Assembly (NCBI GenBank): GCA_964643885.1
Contig: CAZXUI010000054.1
Coordinates: 1-31,938, forward strand
DNA from: CAADGL01 sp964643885
Lineage (GTDB): Bacteria > Planctomycetota > Phycisphaerae > UBA1845 > Fen-1342
Reading direction: 5' to 3'
DNA length: 31,938 bases
Positions within the stretch are counted from its first letter, which is position 1. The number at the start of each line of letters is the position of its first letter. The position numbers and the translations under genes are program-made. The notes beneath the pieces were generated by a model that had not been told where the DNA came from, did not search any database, and worked only from the letters and a program-made list of their open reading frames with translations. Shown here piece after piece: positions 15,319 to 23,398 of this stretch.

Positions 15319-16647
15319 ATGTCCGCCCAGGCATCCGTCGTGGCGCCGCCGCAATCGGTGGCGGAGCAGCAAGCCCCACTTGAGATTCCGCAGTCGCTGG
15401 CCGCACGCTACGACGCCGTGCGGCGCTTCAGCGGCCATCTGTGCGAGCCGCTGGAGACGGAGGACTTCGTCCTGCAATCGATGCCCGACGCCAGCCCGAC
15501 CCGCTGGCACCTGGCCCATACGACCTGGTTCTTCGAGACGTTCGTGCTCGAGCGCTTTCTTCCGGGCTATCGTCCGTTTCATCCCGATTTCAAGGTTCTC
15601 TTCAATTCCTATTACAACCTCGTCGGCGACCAGTTTCCCCGCCCGCAGCGCGGCCTGCTGAGCCGCCCCACGGTGCGCGAGGTGCTCGCCTATCGCCGGC
15701 ACGTCGACGACAACATGCAGCGGCTGCTGGGCGGCGACGCACCGGATCCCGAGCTCGCCGCGGTCGTCGATATCGGCCTGCATCACGAGCAGCAGCACCA
15801 GGAACTGATCCTCACCGACCTCAAGCACGCCTTTTCGCACAACCCGCTCCTGCCGGTCTATCGCCAGCAGCCGCACGAGCCGCCCGCTGACGCCCCGCCA
15901 CTGAAATGGCTCCCCCGCGCGGCCGGCCTGCACGAGATCGGCCACGCCGGACCCGGCTTCAGCTACGACAACGAGCGGCCGCGGCACCGCGTCTTCGTCG
16001 AGCCCTTCGCGATCGGCGCGCGGCTGGTCACCTGCGGCGAGTACATGCACTTCATCGATGAGGGCGGCTATCGCACGCCGGCGCTGTGGCTCAGCGACGG
16101 CTGGGCGGCCGTGCAGCAGCACGGCTGGCGGGCGCCGCTCTACTGGCACGATCGCGACGGGCAGTGGTGGCACTACACACTGGCCGGCGCTCGGCCGGTC
16201 AACCCGGCCGAGCCGGTCTGCCACGTCAGCTACTTCGAGGCGGATGCCTTCGCCCGCTGGGCGGGAGCGCGGCTGCCGACGGAGGCGGAGTGGGAAATCG
16301 CCGCGGGCGATGCGGCCGTCGCGGGCAACTTCGTCGAGACCGGCCGTTTCCATCCGGCCGCGTGCGACACCGGCGGCGATGGGTCCAGCGAGGCGGCGCA
16401 GCCGGCGCAGATGTTCGGCGACGTGTGGGAATGGACCGCCAGCGCGTACTGCGCCTATCCGGGCTACACGCCGCCGCCGGGGGCGCTGGGGGAATACAAC
16501 GGCAAGTTCATGTGCAATCAGTTCGTGCTGCGGGGCGGCTCGTGCGCCACGTCCGTCAGCCACATCCGTCGCACGTATCGAAACTTCTTCCCGCCCGCGG
16601 CGCGTTGGCAGTTCACGGGCATCCGCTTGGGGAAATCCCATGTCTGA
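15319..16647 (+). CDS. egtB: Ergothioneine biosynthesis protein EgtB (hercynine sulfoxide synthase)
   Basis: A 442-residue non-haem iron enzyme, of the expected length. It joins the sulfur of cysteine or gamma-glutamylcysteine to hercynine, forming a sulfoxide on the way to ergothioneine. The N-terminal DinB-like four-helix domain carries RWHLAHTTWFFE (His64/His67) and HHEQQHQEL (His156 and His160), supplying the three-His iron site. The C-terminal domain has the formylglycine-generating-enzyme/lectin-like fold, with RLPTEAEWEIAAGD, MFGDVWEWTASAY, LRGGSCATS and the closing NFFPPAARWQFTGIRLGK typical of EgtB. It overlaps egtD by 8 bases, so the two are co-translated. No egtA or egtC (gamma-glutamyl route) and no egtE lie nearby; whether it uses free cysteine cannot be settled from this sequence. 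GGAAAGGAG precedes the start. Confidence 0.95.
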   Translation: MSAQASVVAPPQSVAEQQAPLEIPQSLAARYDAVRRFSGHLCEPLETEDFVLQSMPDASPTRWHLAHTTWFFETFVLERFLPGYRPFHPDFKVLFNSYYNLVGDQFPRPQRGLLSRPTVREVLAYRRHVDDNMQRLLGGDAPDPELAAVVDIGLHHEQQHQELILTDLKHAFSHNPLLPVYRQQPHEPPADAPPLKWLPRAAGLHEIGHAGPGFSYDNERPRHRVFVEPFAIGARLVTCGEYMHFIDEGGYRTPALWLSDGWAAVQQHGWRAPLYWHDRDGQWWHYTLAGARPVNPAEPVCHVSYFEADAFARWAGARLPTEAEWEIAAGDAAVAGNFVETGRFHPAACDTGGDGSSEAAQPAQMFGDVWEWTASAYCAYPGYTPPPGALGEYNGKFMCNQFVLRGGSCATSVSHIRRTYRNFFPPAARWQFTGIRLGKSHV

Positions 16648-17653
16648 ATCGGACAGCGTGCAACTGACGGACTGTTCGCCGCAGACCGCGAAGATGCGCG
16701 CCGACGTGCTGCGCGGCCTGTCGCAAACGCCGAAGCAACTGCCGAGCCAGTATCTCTATGACGAGTGCGGGGCGCGGCTCTTCGAGCAGATCTGCGAGCT
16801 CGATGAGTACTACCTGACGCGGACGGAAATCAGCATCCTGCGGCGCTACCTGCCGCAGATGGCGGGAGCCGTCGGACCGCGGCCGCTGGTGGTCGAGCCC
16901 GGCAGCGGCGAGGGCATCAAGACGCGGCTGCTGCTCGAGCACCTAGACGACCCGGTCGGCTACGTGCCGATCGACATCGCCCGCGAGCAGCTCGTCGAGG
17001 CAGCCGAGAGCCTGAATGCGGAGTTCCCGGCCCTGGAAGTGCTGCCGGTGTGCGCGGATTTTACCGGCGAGTACGCCCTGCCGGCGCCCACCCGGCCGCA
17101 CGAACGCGTGCTCGTGTTCTTCCCCGGCTCGACCATCGGCAATTTCACGCCCCAGCAGGCCGGACGGCTGCTGGCACGGCTGGGCCGGCTGTGCCGGCCG
17201 GCCGGCGGGTTGCTGGTCGGTGTCGATCTGAAGAAGGACCGCGCGACGCTGGAGGCGGCGTACGACGACGCGGCCGGCGTGTCGGCGGCTTTCGCGCTGA
17301 ACTACCTGGTGCGGCTGAACCGCGAGTTGGGGGCGGAGTTCGATCTGGACCAGTTCGGCTATCAGGCGCCGTACAACGAGCGGCTCGGACGGATCGAGAT
17401 GAGCCTGGTGAGCCGGCGGGCGCAGCGCGTGCGGCTCGATAGAACCGTCGTGCATTTCGGCCGCGGGGAGCTGGTGCACACGGAGTTCTCGTACAAATAC
17501 GATCTGCGCGGTTTTGCGGCGCTGGCGTCGCAGGCGGGGCTGAGTGTCGCGCGGGTCTGGACCGATCCGCAGCGGCGGTTCAGCTTGCAGTACCTCGAAT
17601 CGGGCTGGCACCAAGTGGGGCAGGTCTCCGGGCCTGCCATCCCCGGCTGCTGA
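16640..17653 (+). CDS. egtD: L-histidine N-alpha-methyltransferase EgtD
   Basis: A 337-residue SAM-dependent methyltransferase, close to the usual EgtD length, that trimethylates histidine to hercynine, the substrate of EgtB. Family landmarks are PKQLPSQYLYDECGARLFEQ near the N-terminus, ICELDEYYLTRTEISIL, the SAM-binding VVEPGSGEGIKTRLLLEHL, and YVPIDIAREQLVEAA. Further ones are VLVFFPGSTIGNFTPQQA, LVGVDLKKD, and the late FSYKYDLRGFAALASQAGL. The ATG at 16640 lies inside the end of egtB (8-base overlap); no separate ribosome binding site stands out, consistent with coupling. The pair egtB-egtD is the minimal ergothioneine unit. It ends 45 bases before a degenerate pair of GCCAA-type hairpins. 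Confidence 0.96.
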   Translation: MSESDSVQLTDCSPQTAKMRADVLRGLSQTPKQLPSQYLYDECGARLFEQICELDEYYLTRTEISILRRYLPQMAGAVGPRPLVVEPGSGEGIKTRLLLEHLDDPVGYVPIDIAREQLVEAAESLNAEFPALEVLPVCADFTGEYALPAPTRPHERVLVFFPGSTIGNFTPQQAGRLLARLGRLCRPAGGLLVGVDLKKDRATLEAAYDDAAGVSAAFALNYLVRLNRELGAEFDLDQFGYQAPYNERLGRIEMSLVSRRAQRVRLDRTVVHFGRGELVHTEFSYKYDLRGFAALASQAGLSVARVWTDPQRRFSLQYLESGWHQVGQVSGPAIPGC

Positions 17654-17697
17654 AGGCGCCACGCCGGTCCGCTGCTCCGAGCCGCGTCCGCGTCACG

Positions 17698-17720
17698 ACC
17701 CCGTGCGCCAGGCACGGGGT
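17698..17720 (+). repeat. GCCAA-type hairpin, forward copy (loop GCCAG)
   Basis: Stem ACCCCGTGC (17698-17706) with GCACGGGGT (17712-17720) is perfect over 9 bp, with loop GCCAG, a one-base variant. The TCAGA flank is replaced by TCACG. It lies between the convergent ends of egtD and the phosphorylase gene. Confidence 0.8.
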
Positions 17721-17737
17721 CGCTGCGGCGCCGAGTG

Positions 17738-17760
17738 ACCCGCCGCCCGGCGCGGCGCGT
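17738..17760 (-). repeat. Degenerate inverted hairpin partner
   Basis: Stem ACCCGCCGC (17738-17746) with GCGGCGCGT (17752-17760) has one mismatch; the loop is CCGGC instead of TTGGC. Together with 17698-17720 it repeats the arrangement at 6651-6723: a CCCCGTGC-type forward copy, then a CCCGCCGC-type inverted copy, between convergent genes. Confidence 0.65.
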
Positions 17761-17783
17761 TCCGTTTGACGGCCCGGCGCGCC

Positions 17784-19916
17784 CTACTGGCCATGCGCGG
17801 GCAGGTAATACTCGCGCACGTAGTCCGCCAGCATCCGATGCGAGCTGAACCGGGCACAGACCGTCCTCATCGACGCAGCGCACCGCCGCAGCCACTCGCG
17901 CGGCAATCCGTGACGATCGCGCCGATAGAACAGCGGCCCGATCTCCTGCTCCAGAAGCGAATACAGCGACTCGGCGTCGTGCCGATCCTGCTTGCGACGA
18001 TCCGCAAACTCCACCCCCCCACCGATCGCCCACCCGTTCCGCCCGTCATACGCCTCCGGCCACCAGCCATCCAGAACCGAGCAGTTCAACCCCCCGTGAA
18101 GCGGCGGCTTCATCCCGCTCGTGCCGGACGCTTCCTGCGGCCGCAGCGGGTTGTTCAGCCACACATCGACGCCGCTCGTGAGCATCCGGCCGACGTGCAT
18201 GTCGTACTCTTCGATGAGCGCGATACGTCCGCGAAACTCCGGCCGCCGCGAGAACCGGAAGATATTCTGCGCGAACTCCTGCCCGCCCAGGTCGCGCGGA
18301 TGCGCCTTGCCGGCAAAGACGATCTGCATCGGCCGCTTCGGGTCGTTCAGAATGCGGGCCAGCCGCCGCGGATCCCTGAACATCAGCACTGCCCGCTTGT
18401 ACGTCGCGAACCGCCGGGCGAAGCCCAGCGTCAGCGTGTTCTCGTCGAATGCGCTGGCCGCGGCCGCCACGTCGGCCGACGACGCCCCACGGGCCTGCTC
18501 CTGCCGCACGAGCCGCTCGCGAACGAAGTGCACCAGCCGCCGCCGCAACACGCGGCGCAGCTCCCACAGCGCCGCGGCCGGAATCCTCCCCGCCGCCGCC
18601 CACCAGTCGCGGTCCGGCGCCGCACCGGCCCACTTCGGCCGCAGATGACGCTGATAGAGCGCATCCGCCTCCGGCGCGAGCCACGTCCGGCTGTGCACGC
18701 CGTTGGTCACGTGCCCGATCGGCACCTCGCCCGGCCGCCTGGCTCCGTAGATGCCCATCCACATCCGCCGCGACGTCTCCCCGTGCAACTTCGCGACGCC
18801 GTTGCAGTGCGCCGCCAGCCGCAGCGCCAGCACCGTCATGCAGAACGGCTCGCGGCGGCGGCTCGCATCCTCGCGCCCCAGCGCCAGAAACGCCTCTCGC
18901 TCCAGACCCAGATCCGCGGCCAGCGGCGCGAAATACTTCATCATCAGCCGCGGCTCGAAGCGGTCATGCCCGGCCGGCACCGGCGTATGCGTCGTGAACA
19001 CCGTCGATGCCCGCACGCGCTCGATCGCCCGCTCCAGCGAACGCCCCGCCGCTCGCTGCATCCGCAGCCGTTCCAGGGCCGCGAACGCCGCATGTCCCTC
19101 GTTCAGATGACAGACGGAGACGCGCTCGCCGACCTCGGCCAGCGCCCGCACGCCGCCGATCCCCAGCACGATCTCCTGCCGAATGCGGTCCTCGCTCCCG
19201 CCGCCGTACAAGTGCCGCGTGATGCCCCGCAGGCTCGCCGGATTCGCGCGAATGTCGGTATCCAGCAGATACAGCGGCACCCGCCCGACCTGAAGGTGCC
19301 ACACCCGCGCCTTGACGCTCCGCGACCCGAGCGGCACCTCGACCCTCTCCCGCGTGTCGCGCAGCGCCATCCGCTCGAAATCCTGCTCGACGTACGTCAC
19401 CTGCGTCGCGCCGTCGGCCGCCAGCGACTGACGGTAGTAGCCGCAGCGATAGAGCAGCCCCACCGCGACCAGCGGCACGCCCAGGTCCGAGGCCGACTTG
19501 AGATGATCCCCCGCCAGCACGCCCAGCCCCCCCGCATACTGCGGCAAACTCTCGTGAATCGCGTACTCCGCGCAGAAATACGCCACCCGCAGCCGCCCGG
19601 CCGAGCCGCGATGCTGCCGCGCGAACCACGGCCGCACGCGAAGATAATCCTTCAACTCCCGCTCGGCCTGCGAGACCAACCCCAGGAAGGCCGCATCCTC
19701 CTCCAGCTTCGCCAGCCGCGCCGGCCGCGTCCGCCGCAGCGTTTCCAGCGGGTCATGATTCGTCGCCGCCCACTCGGCCGGATCGAGCGCGGCGAAGACG
19801 CGCTGCGGCGTCCGGCTCCAGCTCCACCACAGGTTTCGCGCGAGCGTCTCCACCCGCGCACTGATACCCCCGGCCGCGGTCCCTCGCCGCGCCGCACGCT
19901 TTCCCGGCCGCGCCAT
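17784..19916 (-). CDS. glgP: Alpha-glucan (glycogen) phosphorylase
   Basis: A 710-residue pyridoxal-phosphate enzyme that releases glucose-1-phosphate from glycogen or maltodextrin in the cytoplasm. It belongs to the TIGR02094-type alpha-glucan phosphorylases, seen from the N-terminal DUF3417 segment (ARNLWWSWSRTPQRVFAALD). Further landmarks are YFCAEYAIHESLPQYAGGLG, GDHLKSASDLGVPLVAVGLL, HLNEGHAAFAALE, VFTTHTPVPAGHDRF, IGHVTNGVH and FARRFATYKRA. The PLP-binding stretch is EASGTSGMKPPLHGGLN, with the candidate Schiff-base lysine at residue 603. The start at 19916 has GGAAGGAGAA upstream. It stands alone, convergent with egtD and divergent from the phosphatase-superfamily gene at 20043. I use glgP in the broad sense, as this clade differs from classical GlgP. 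Confidence 0.94.
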   Translation of the reverse strand: MARPGKRAARRGTAAGGISARVETLARNLWWSWSRTPQRVFAALDPAEWAATNHDPLETLRRTRPARLAKLEEDAAFLGLVSQAERELKDYLRVRPWFARQHRGSAGRLRVAYFCAEYAIHESLPQYAGGLGVLAGDHLKSASDLGVPLVAVGLLYRCGYYRQSLAADGATQVTYVEQDFERMALRDTRERVEVPLGSRSVKARVWHLQVGRVPLYLLDTDIRANPASLRGITRHLYGGGSEDRIRQEIVLGIGGVRALAEVGERVSVCHLNEGHAAFAALERLRMQRAAGRSLERAIERVRASTVFTTHTPVPAGHDRFEPRLMMKYFAPLAADLGLEREAFLALGREDASRRREPFCMTVLALRLAAHCNGVAKLHGETSRRMWMGIYGARRPGEVPIGHVTNGVHSRTWLAPEADALYQRHLRPKWAGAAPDRDWWAAAGRIPAAALWELRRVLRRRLVHFVRERLVRQEQARGASSADVAAAASAFDENTLTLGFARRFATYKRAVLMFRDPRRLARILNDPKRPMQIVFAGKAHPRDLGGQEFAQNIFRFSRRPEFRGRIALIEEYDMHVGRMLTSGVDVWLNNPLRPQEASGTSGMKPPLHGGLNCSVLDGWWPEAYDGRNGWAIGGGVEFADRRKQDRHDAESLYSLLEQEIGPLFYRRDRHGLPREWLRRCAASMRTVCARFSSHRMLADYVREYYLPAHGQ

Positions 19917-20042
19917 GCAGGGTTCTCCTTCCGCCGGCGAGTATATCCGGCCGCACTCCGCCGACCAGCGAGCGGACTGCACTCTCTCCGCCCGCCGCGC
20001 TGTTGACGCACCGCTCGAACGCGGCTCTTATGACCGCTAGCT

Positions 20043-21428
20043 ATGAGCCGGATTCAGAAAGTTGCCGTCATCGGCCTGGATTGCGCCGAACCGAGCCTCG
20101 TCTTCGAGCGCTGGGCCGCCGAGCTGCCCAACCTGCGCCGCCTGGCCGACGGCGGCCTGCACGGCCAGCTCGAAAGCTGCATGCCGCCCATCACGGTCCC
20201 CGCCTGGACCTGCATGACCACCAGCCGCGACCCCGGCACGCTCGGCTGCTACGGCTTCCGCAACCGCAAGGACTACTCCTACGACGGCCTGTCCATCGCC
20301 ACCAACGCGATCGTGCGCGAGCCGCGCATCTGGGACATCCTCGGCCGCGCCGGCCGGCAGTCGATCGCCGTCGGCGTCCCGCAGACCTTCCCCATCACCC
20401 AGCCGATGCCCGGCTGGCAGGTGACGTGCTTCCTCACGCCGACGCTCGAAAGCGGCTACACCTGGCCGGCCGAGCTGGCCGGCGAGATCCAGCAGCTCGT
20501 CGGCGAATACATGGTCGACGTGAAGGGCTTCCGCACCGACGACAAGCAGTGGCTGCTCGACCAGATCTATCTGATGACCGAGAAGCGCTTCAAGCTCTGC
20601 CGCCACCTGCTGCGCACCCGCCCCTGGGACCTGTTCTGGATGGTCGAGATGGGGGTCGACCGCATCCACCACGGCTTTTGGCAGTACATGGACCCGCAGC
20701 ACCACCGCCATCAGCCGGGCAATCCGTTCGAGAACGCGATCCGCGACTACTACATCCGCCTCGACGCGTGGATCGGCGAGCTGCTGGGCGAGCTCGATCT
20801 TTCCACGACGGCCGTCTGGGTCGTCTCCGACCACGGCGCCAAGCGGATGGACGGCGGCCTGTGCTTCAACGACTGGCTCATCCGCGAGGGTCTGCTCGTG
20901 ATGAAAACGCCGGCCCGCGAGCCGACGAAGTTCAACTTCGCCGACGTGGACTGGTCGCGCACCCGCGCCTGGGGCGAGGGCGGCTACTACGGCCGCCTCT
21001 TTGTCAACCTCGCCGGCCGCGAGCCGCAGGGCATCGTCAAGCCCGACGAGTACGAGGGCTTGCGCAGCGAATTGATCGCCAAGCTCGAGTCGCTGCCCGA
21101 CCACGAAGGCCGGCCGATGGGCACGCGGGCCTACAGGCCCGAGGCGATCTATCGCCAGGTCAACGGCGTCGCGCCCGACCTGATCGTCATCTTCGGCGAC
21201 CTGCACTGGCGCAGCGTCGGCACCATCGGCAACCCCAGCATCTACACCTTCGAGAACGACACCGGCCCCGACGACGCCAACCACGCCCAGCAGGGCCTCT
21301 ACATCCTCTCGCACCCGTCGCTCCCCCGCGGCCGCCGCGACGCCTCGCTCTACGACGTCACGCCGACCACCCTGAAGCTGCTGGGCCAGCCCGTTCCGGC
21401 CGAGATGGTCGGCAAGCCGATCGTCTGA
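20043..21428 (+). CDS. Alkaline phosphatase superfamily protein (type I phosphodiesterase/nucleotide pyrophosphatase-like)
   Basis: A 461-residue metal-dependent hydrolase with the alkaline-phosphatase fold. The first metal-binding Asp is in VIGLDCAEPS (Asp13) and the candidate nucleophile is Thr51 in PPITVPAW, both standard positions. A second metal cluster is MGVDRIHHGFWQY (Asp and His) and VVSDHGAKRMDGG, with a later His in NHAQQGLYILSHPS. There is no signal peptide, so it is probably cytoplasmic. Close relatives in bacteria are annotated as phosphodiesterases or nucleotide pyrophosphatases of unknown substrate. The protein is intact and the length typical. The start is the first ATG of the frame. 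It is divergent from the phosphorylase gene (126 bases between starts) and is followed by a gap full of hairpins. Confidence 0.88.
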   Translation: MSRIQKVAVIGLDCAEPSLVFERWAAELPNLRRLADGGLHGQLESCMPPITVPAWTCMTTSRDPGTLGCYGFRNRKDYSYDGLSIATNAIVREPRIWDILGRAGRQSIAVGVPQTFPITQPMPGWQVTCFLTPTLESGYTWPAELAGEIQQLVGEYMVDVKGFRTDDKQWLLDQIYLMTEKRFKLCRHLLRTRPWDLFWMVEMGVDRIHHGFWQYMDPQHHRHQPGNPFENAIRDYYIRLDAWIGELLGELDLSTTAVWVVSDHGAKRMDGGLCFNDWLIREGLLVMKTPAREPTKFNFADVDWSRTRAWGEGGYYGRLFVNLAGREPQGIVKPDEYEGLRSELIAKLESLPDHEGRPMGTRAYRPEAIYRQVNGVAPDLIVIFGDLHWRSVGTIGNPSIYTFENDTGPDDANHAQQGLYILSHPSLPRGRRDASLYDVTPTTLKLLGQPVPAEMVGKPIV

Positions 21429-21547
21429 CCCCCCGCGCCGCCACCAGACCGCCGTGCGTAGCTCCGAAAACCCGGTACGGCAAAGATTCTCTTTGCCGCC
21501 GCTCTGAGACGAGGGGACCGGATTCTGACCGGACACTGAGCGACGCG

Positions 21548-21575
21548 CTGGTGCGAGATTCCCATCTCGCACCAG
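21548..21575. repeat. GCGAGAT hairpin, 12-bp perfect stem
   Basis: CTGGTGCGAGAT (21548-21559) pairs perfectly with ATCTCGCACCAG (21564-21575) over loop TCCC. The same core recurs at 21634-21653, 24688-24711 and 25947-25968. Confidence 0.88.
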
Positions 21576-21603
21576 GGTGACAGGTGACAAGTGACAGGTG
21601 ACA
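21576..21603 (-). repeat. Heptamer tandem repeat (TGTCACN on the minus strand)
   Basis: Four tandem seven-base units of the form NGTGACA run from 21576 to 21603, directly abutting the preceding hairpin. On the other strand they read TGTCACN, the same unit as the eight-copy array at 26324-26379. Confidence 0.85.
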
Positions 21604-21633
21604 ACGGCCGCCGCGTCAGAACCCGCCCGCTGA

Positions 21634-21653
21634 TGCGAGATTCCCATCTCGCA
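21634..21653. repeat. GCGAGAT hairpin, 8-bp perfect stem
   Basis: TGCGAGAT (21634-21641) pairs with ATCTCGCA (21646-21653) over loop TCCC, identical in core and loop to the copy at 21548. Confidence 0.85.
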
Positions 21654-21706
21654 CCGCACGATCGCCCCACCCGCGCCACACTACTTCCACGATTCAAGCA
21701 AGAATT

Positions 21707-21723
21707 GCGGGCGAGGCGCCCGC
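21707..21723. repeat. GCGGGC hairpin
   Basis: GCGGGC (21707-21712) pairs with GCCCGC (21718-21723) over a five-base loop, GAGGC. It is short and, in this base composition, weaker evidence than the others. Confidence 0.5.
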
Positions 21724-21827
21724 GCTCCCCAGCGCCGCATGCGACTCGTCAACAGTCGCAGACACCCACGCTCCCCGATCGAGCGAGACCCGAGAGACAC
21801 CTGATCAAAACGGGATGCCCCTGCCGT

Positions 21828-22253
21828 TCAGTCGTCGGTGGCGAAATCCCGGACGGCCGTGGGCCAGCACCAGATGTATGTGAGCAGCGCGACCGCGCCG
21901 CTCGCCACGCTCAGCCCCAGAGCCACCCACATCGGTGTCGACATCTGCTCCGATCGAAGCAGGGCCGTCGCGGCCGCCAGAACGCCGCACAGGAGAACGG
22001 CCGCACCGCACGCCTTGGCACCCGGGCCGCGAATCGACCGCCCGGCCGGAACCGGAATGACCTGGGCGAAGAGCCCCTGGGCCCCGATCATCAGAAGCTG
22101 GCAGAGCGTGCCGACGCCGAGGCTGACGCCGCCGAGGGCGACCCAGCTCCAATCCCCCCACTCCGGCGGCATGCCGCCGCGAATCACCGAGTGCAGCGAG
22201 AGCGTCACCGCGACTCCGAGCATGAATGGCGAATAGTACGTGGCGCGACCCAT
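21828..22253 (-). CDS. Small four-helix membrane protein
   Basis: A 141-residue hydrophobic protein with four predicted transmembrane segments: around YSPFMLGVAVTLSL, WVALGGVSLGVGTLCQLLMI, ACGAAVLLCGVLAAATALL and WVALGLSVASGAVALLTYIW. No enzyme motif or zinc ribbon is present and I do not recognise the family. Start 22253 (MGRATYYSPF) has GAGGATC upstream and is preferred to 22286. It diverges from asd with 130 bases between the starts and converges on the phosphatase-superfamily gene across the repeat-filled gap. Confidence 0.68.
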   Translation of the reverse strand: MGRATYYSPFMLGVAVTLSLHSVIRGGMPPEWGDWSWVALGGVSLGVGTLCQLLMIGAQGLFAQVIPVPAGRSIRGPGAKACGAAVLLCGVLAAATALLRSEQMSTPMWVALGLSVASGAVALLTYIWCWPTAVRDFATDD

Positions 22254-22383
22254 CGTCCGATCCTCGAACCCGGACTCCCGGCCCACAGAACCCGGTCCGC
22301 GTGCGTCCGGCCATGGCTATGGTAGCATACCCGGCCGCGGGCGGCAGCGAAGCTCGCAGGGCCGGCAAGAGGGTCGCAGACGG

Positions 22384-23391
22384 ATGCACACGATCGCGGT
22401 TGTAGGCGCTACGGGGGCTGTGGGACAGGAGTTCGCCCGCGTGCTGGAGCAGCGGCCGCTGCCGGTGCGCGAGTTCCGGCTGCTGGCGTCGGCCCGATCG
22501 GCAGGGCGGAAGGTGCCGTGGTGCGGCCGCGAGCTGCCGGTGGCGGAGCTGAGCGAGAAGGCCTTCGAGGGGGCGACGCTGGCGTTCTTCTCGGCCGGCG
22601 GATCGATCAGCCGCGAGTTCGCCCCGATTGCGGCGCGGGCCGGCGCGGTGGTGGTGGACAACTCGTCGGCGTTCCGCATGGTCGACGGCGTGCCGCTGGT
22701 GGTGCCGGAGGTGAACGCGGCCGCGGCGCGGGCGCACAAGGGGATCATCGCCAACCCGAACTGCTCAACGATCATCATGGTCGTGGTGCTCTGGCCGCTG
22801 CATCGCGTAAACCCGGTGCGGCGGGTGGTCGTGAGCACCTACCAGGCGGCCAGCGGGGCCGGTGCGCGGGCGCTGGCGGAGCTGGAGGAGCAGACGCGGA
22901 CGGTGCTGGGGGGCGGCCAGGCGGAGCCGAAGGTCTTTCCGACGATCTGCGCGTTCAACGTCTTCAGCCACAACAGCGCCGTCGGGCCGGACGGGTACAA
23001 CCTGGAAGAGAGCAAGATGATCGCCGAGACGCACAAGATCTTCGGCGACGCGTCGATCGGCATCGCGCCGACCTGCATGCGCGTGCCGGTCATGCGGGCC
23101 CACACGGAGTCGCTGAGTATTGAGTTCTCGCGGCCGATCGAGCCGGTCGAGGCACGCGAGACTCTGGCCGCGGCGCCGGGCGTGCGGGTGGTGGACGAGC
23201 CTGAGAGGAACCGCTTTCCGACGCCGCTGGAGGCGACGGGGATCGACGAGGTGCTGGTCGGGCGGATTCGGCGCGATGCGAGCATTCCCGAGGGGCGCGG
23301 GCTGCAACTGATCTGCGCGGGCGACCAGCTCCGCAAGGGCGCAGCGCTGAACGCGGTGCAGATCGTGGAAGTGCTCGAGGGCAGGAACTGA
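22384..23391 (+). CDS. asd: Aspartate-semialdehyde dehydrogenase
   Basis: A 335-residue NADPH-dependent enzyme that reduces aspartyl phosphate to aspartate semialdehyde, the branch point to lysine/diaminopimelate, threonine and methionine. The nucleotide-binding IAVVGATGAVGQEFARVL opens the protein. FSAGGSISREFAPIAARAGA and VVVDNSSAFRM follow, and the catalytic cysteine is Cys127 in ANPNCSTIIM. STYQAASGAGARAL and the substrate-binding CMRVPVMRAHTESLSIEF complete the pattern. The start at 22384 follows a GAGGG. It heads a tight run with a GNAT acetyltransferase (7 bases on) and ppa (12 bases on), so the three are probably one operon. TATGGT at 22318-22323 is a possible -10 but has no matching -35. 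Confidence 0.97.
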   Translation: MHTIAVVGATGAVGQEFARVLEQRPLPVREFRLLASARSAGRKVPWCGRELPVAELSEKAFEGATLAFFSAGGSISREFAPIAARAGAVVVDNSSAFRMVDGVPLVVPEVNAAAARAHKGIIANPNCSTIIMVVVLWPLHRVNPVRRVVVSTYQAASGAGARALAELEEQTRTVLGGGQAEPKVFPTICAFNVFSHNSAVGPDGYNLEESKMIAETHKIFGDASIGIAPTCMRVPVMRAHTESLSIEFSRPIEPVEARETLAAAPGVRVVDEPERNRFPTPLEATGIDEVLVGRIRRDASIPEGRGLQLICAGDQLRKGAALNAVQIVEVLEGRN

Positions 23392-23398
23392 GGGGTCG

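Larger units (their letters stand above)
21429..21827. other. 399-base gap holding several repeat types
   Basis: The gap contains two GCGAGAT hairpins, a four-unit heptamer tandem, a half GCCAA-family element (TCAGA followed by ACCCGCCCGC, 21616-21630) and a GCGGGC hairpin, listed separately. No gene is supported between the phosphatase-superfamily gene and the convergent membrane-protein gene. Confidence 0.7.

Noticed and set aside
17766..20006. 746-codon open frame antisense to the phosphorylase gene
   Set aside because: The opposite strand encodes a complete phosphorylase with its PLP site; this frame is Arg/Pro/His-rich shadow.
20037..21659. 540-codon minus-strand frame antisense to the phosphatase-superfamily gene
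   Set aside because: No motif, biased composition, and it runs through the hairpins after 21548.
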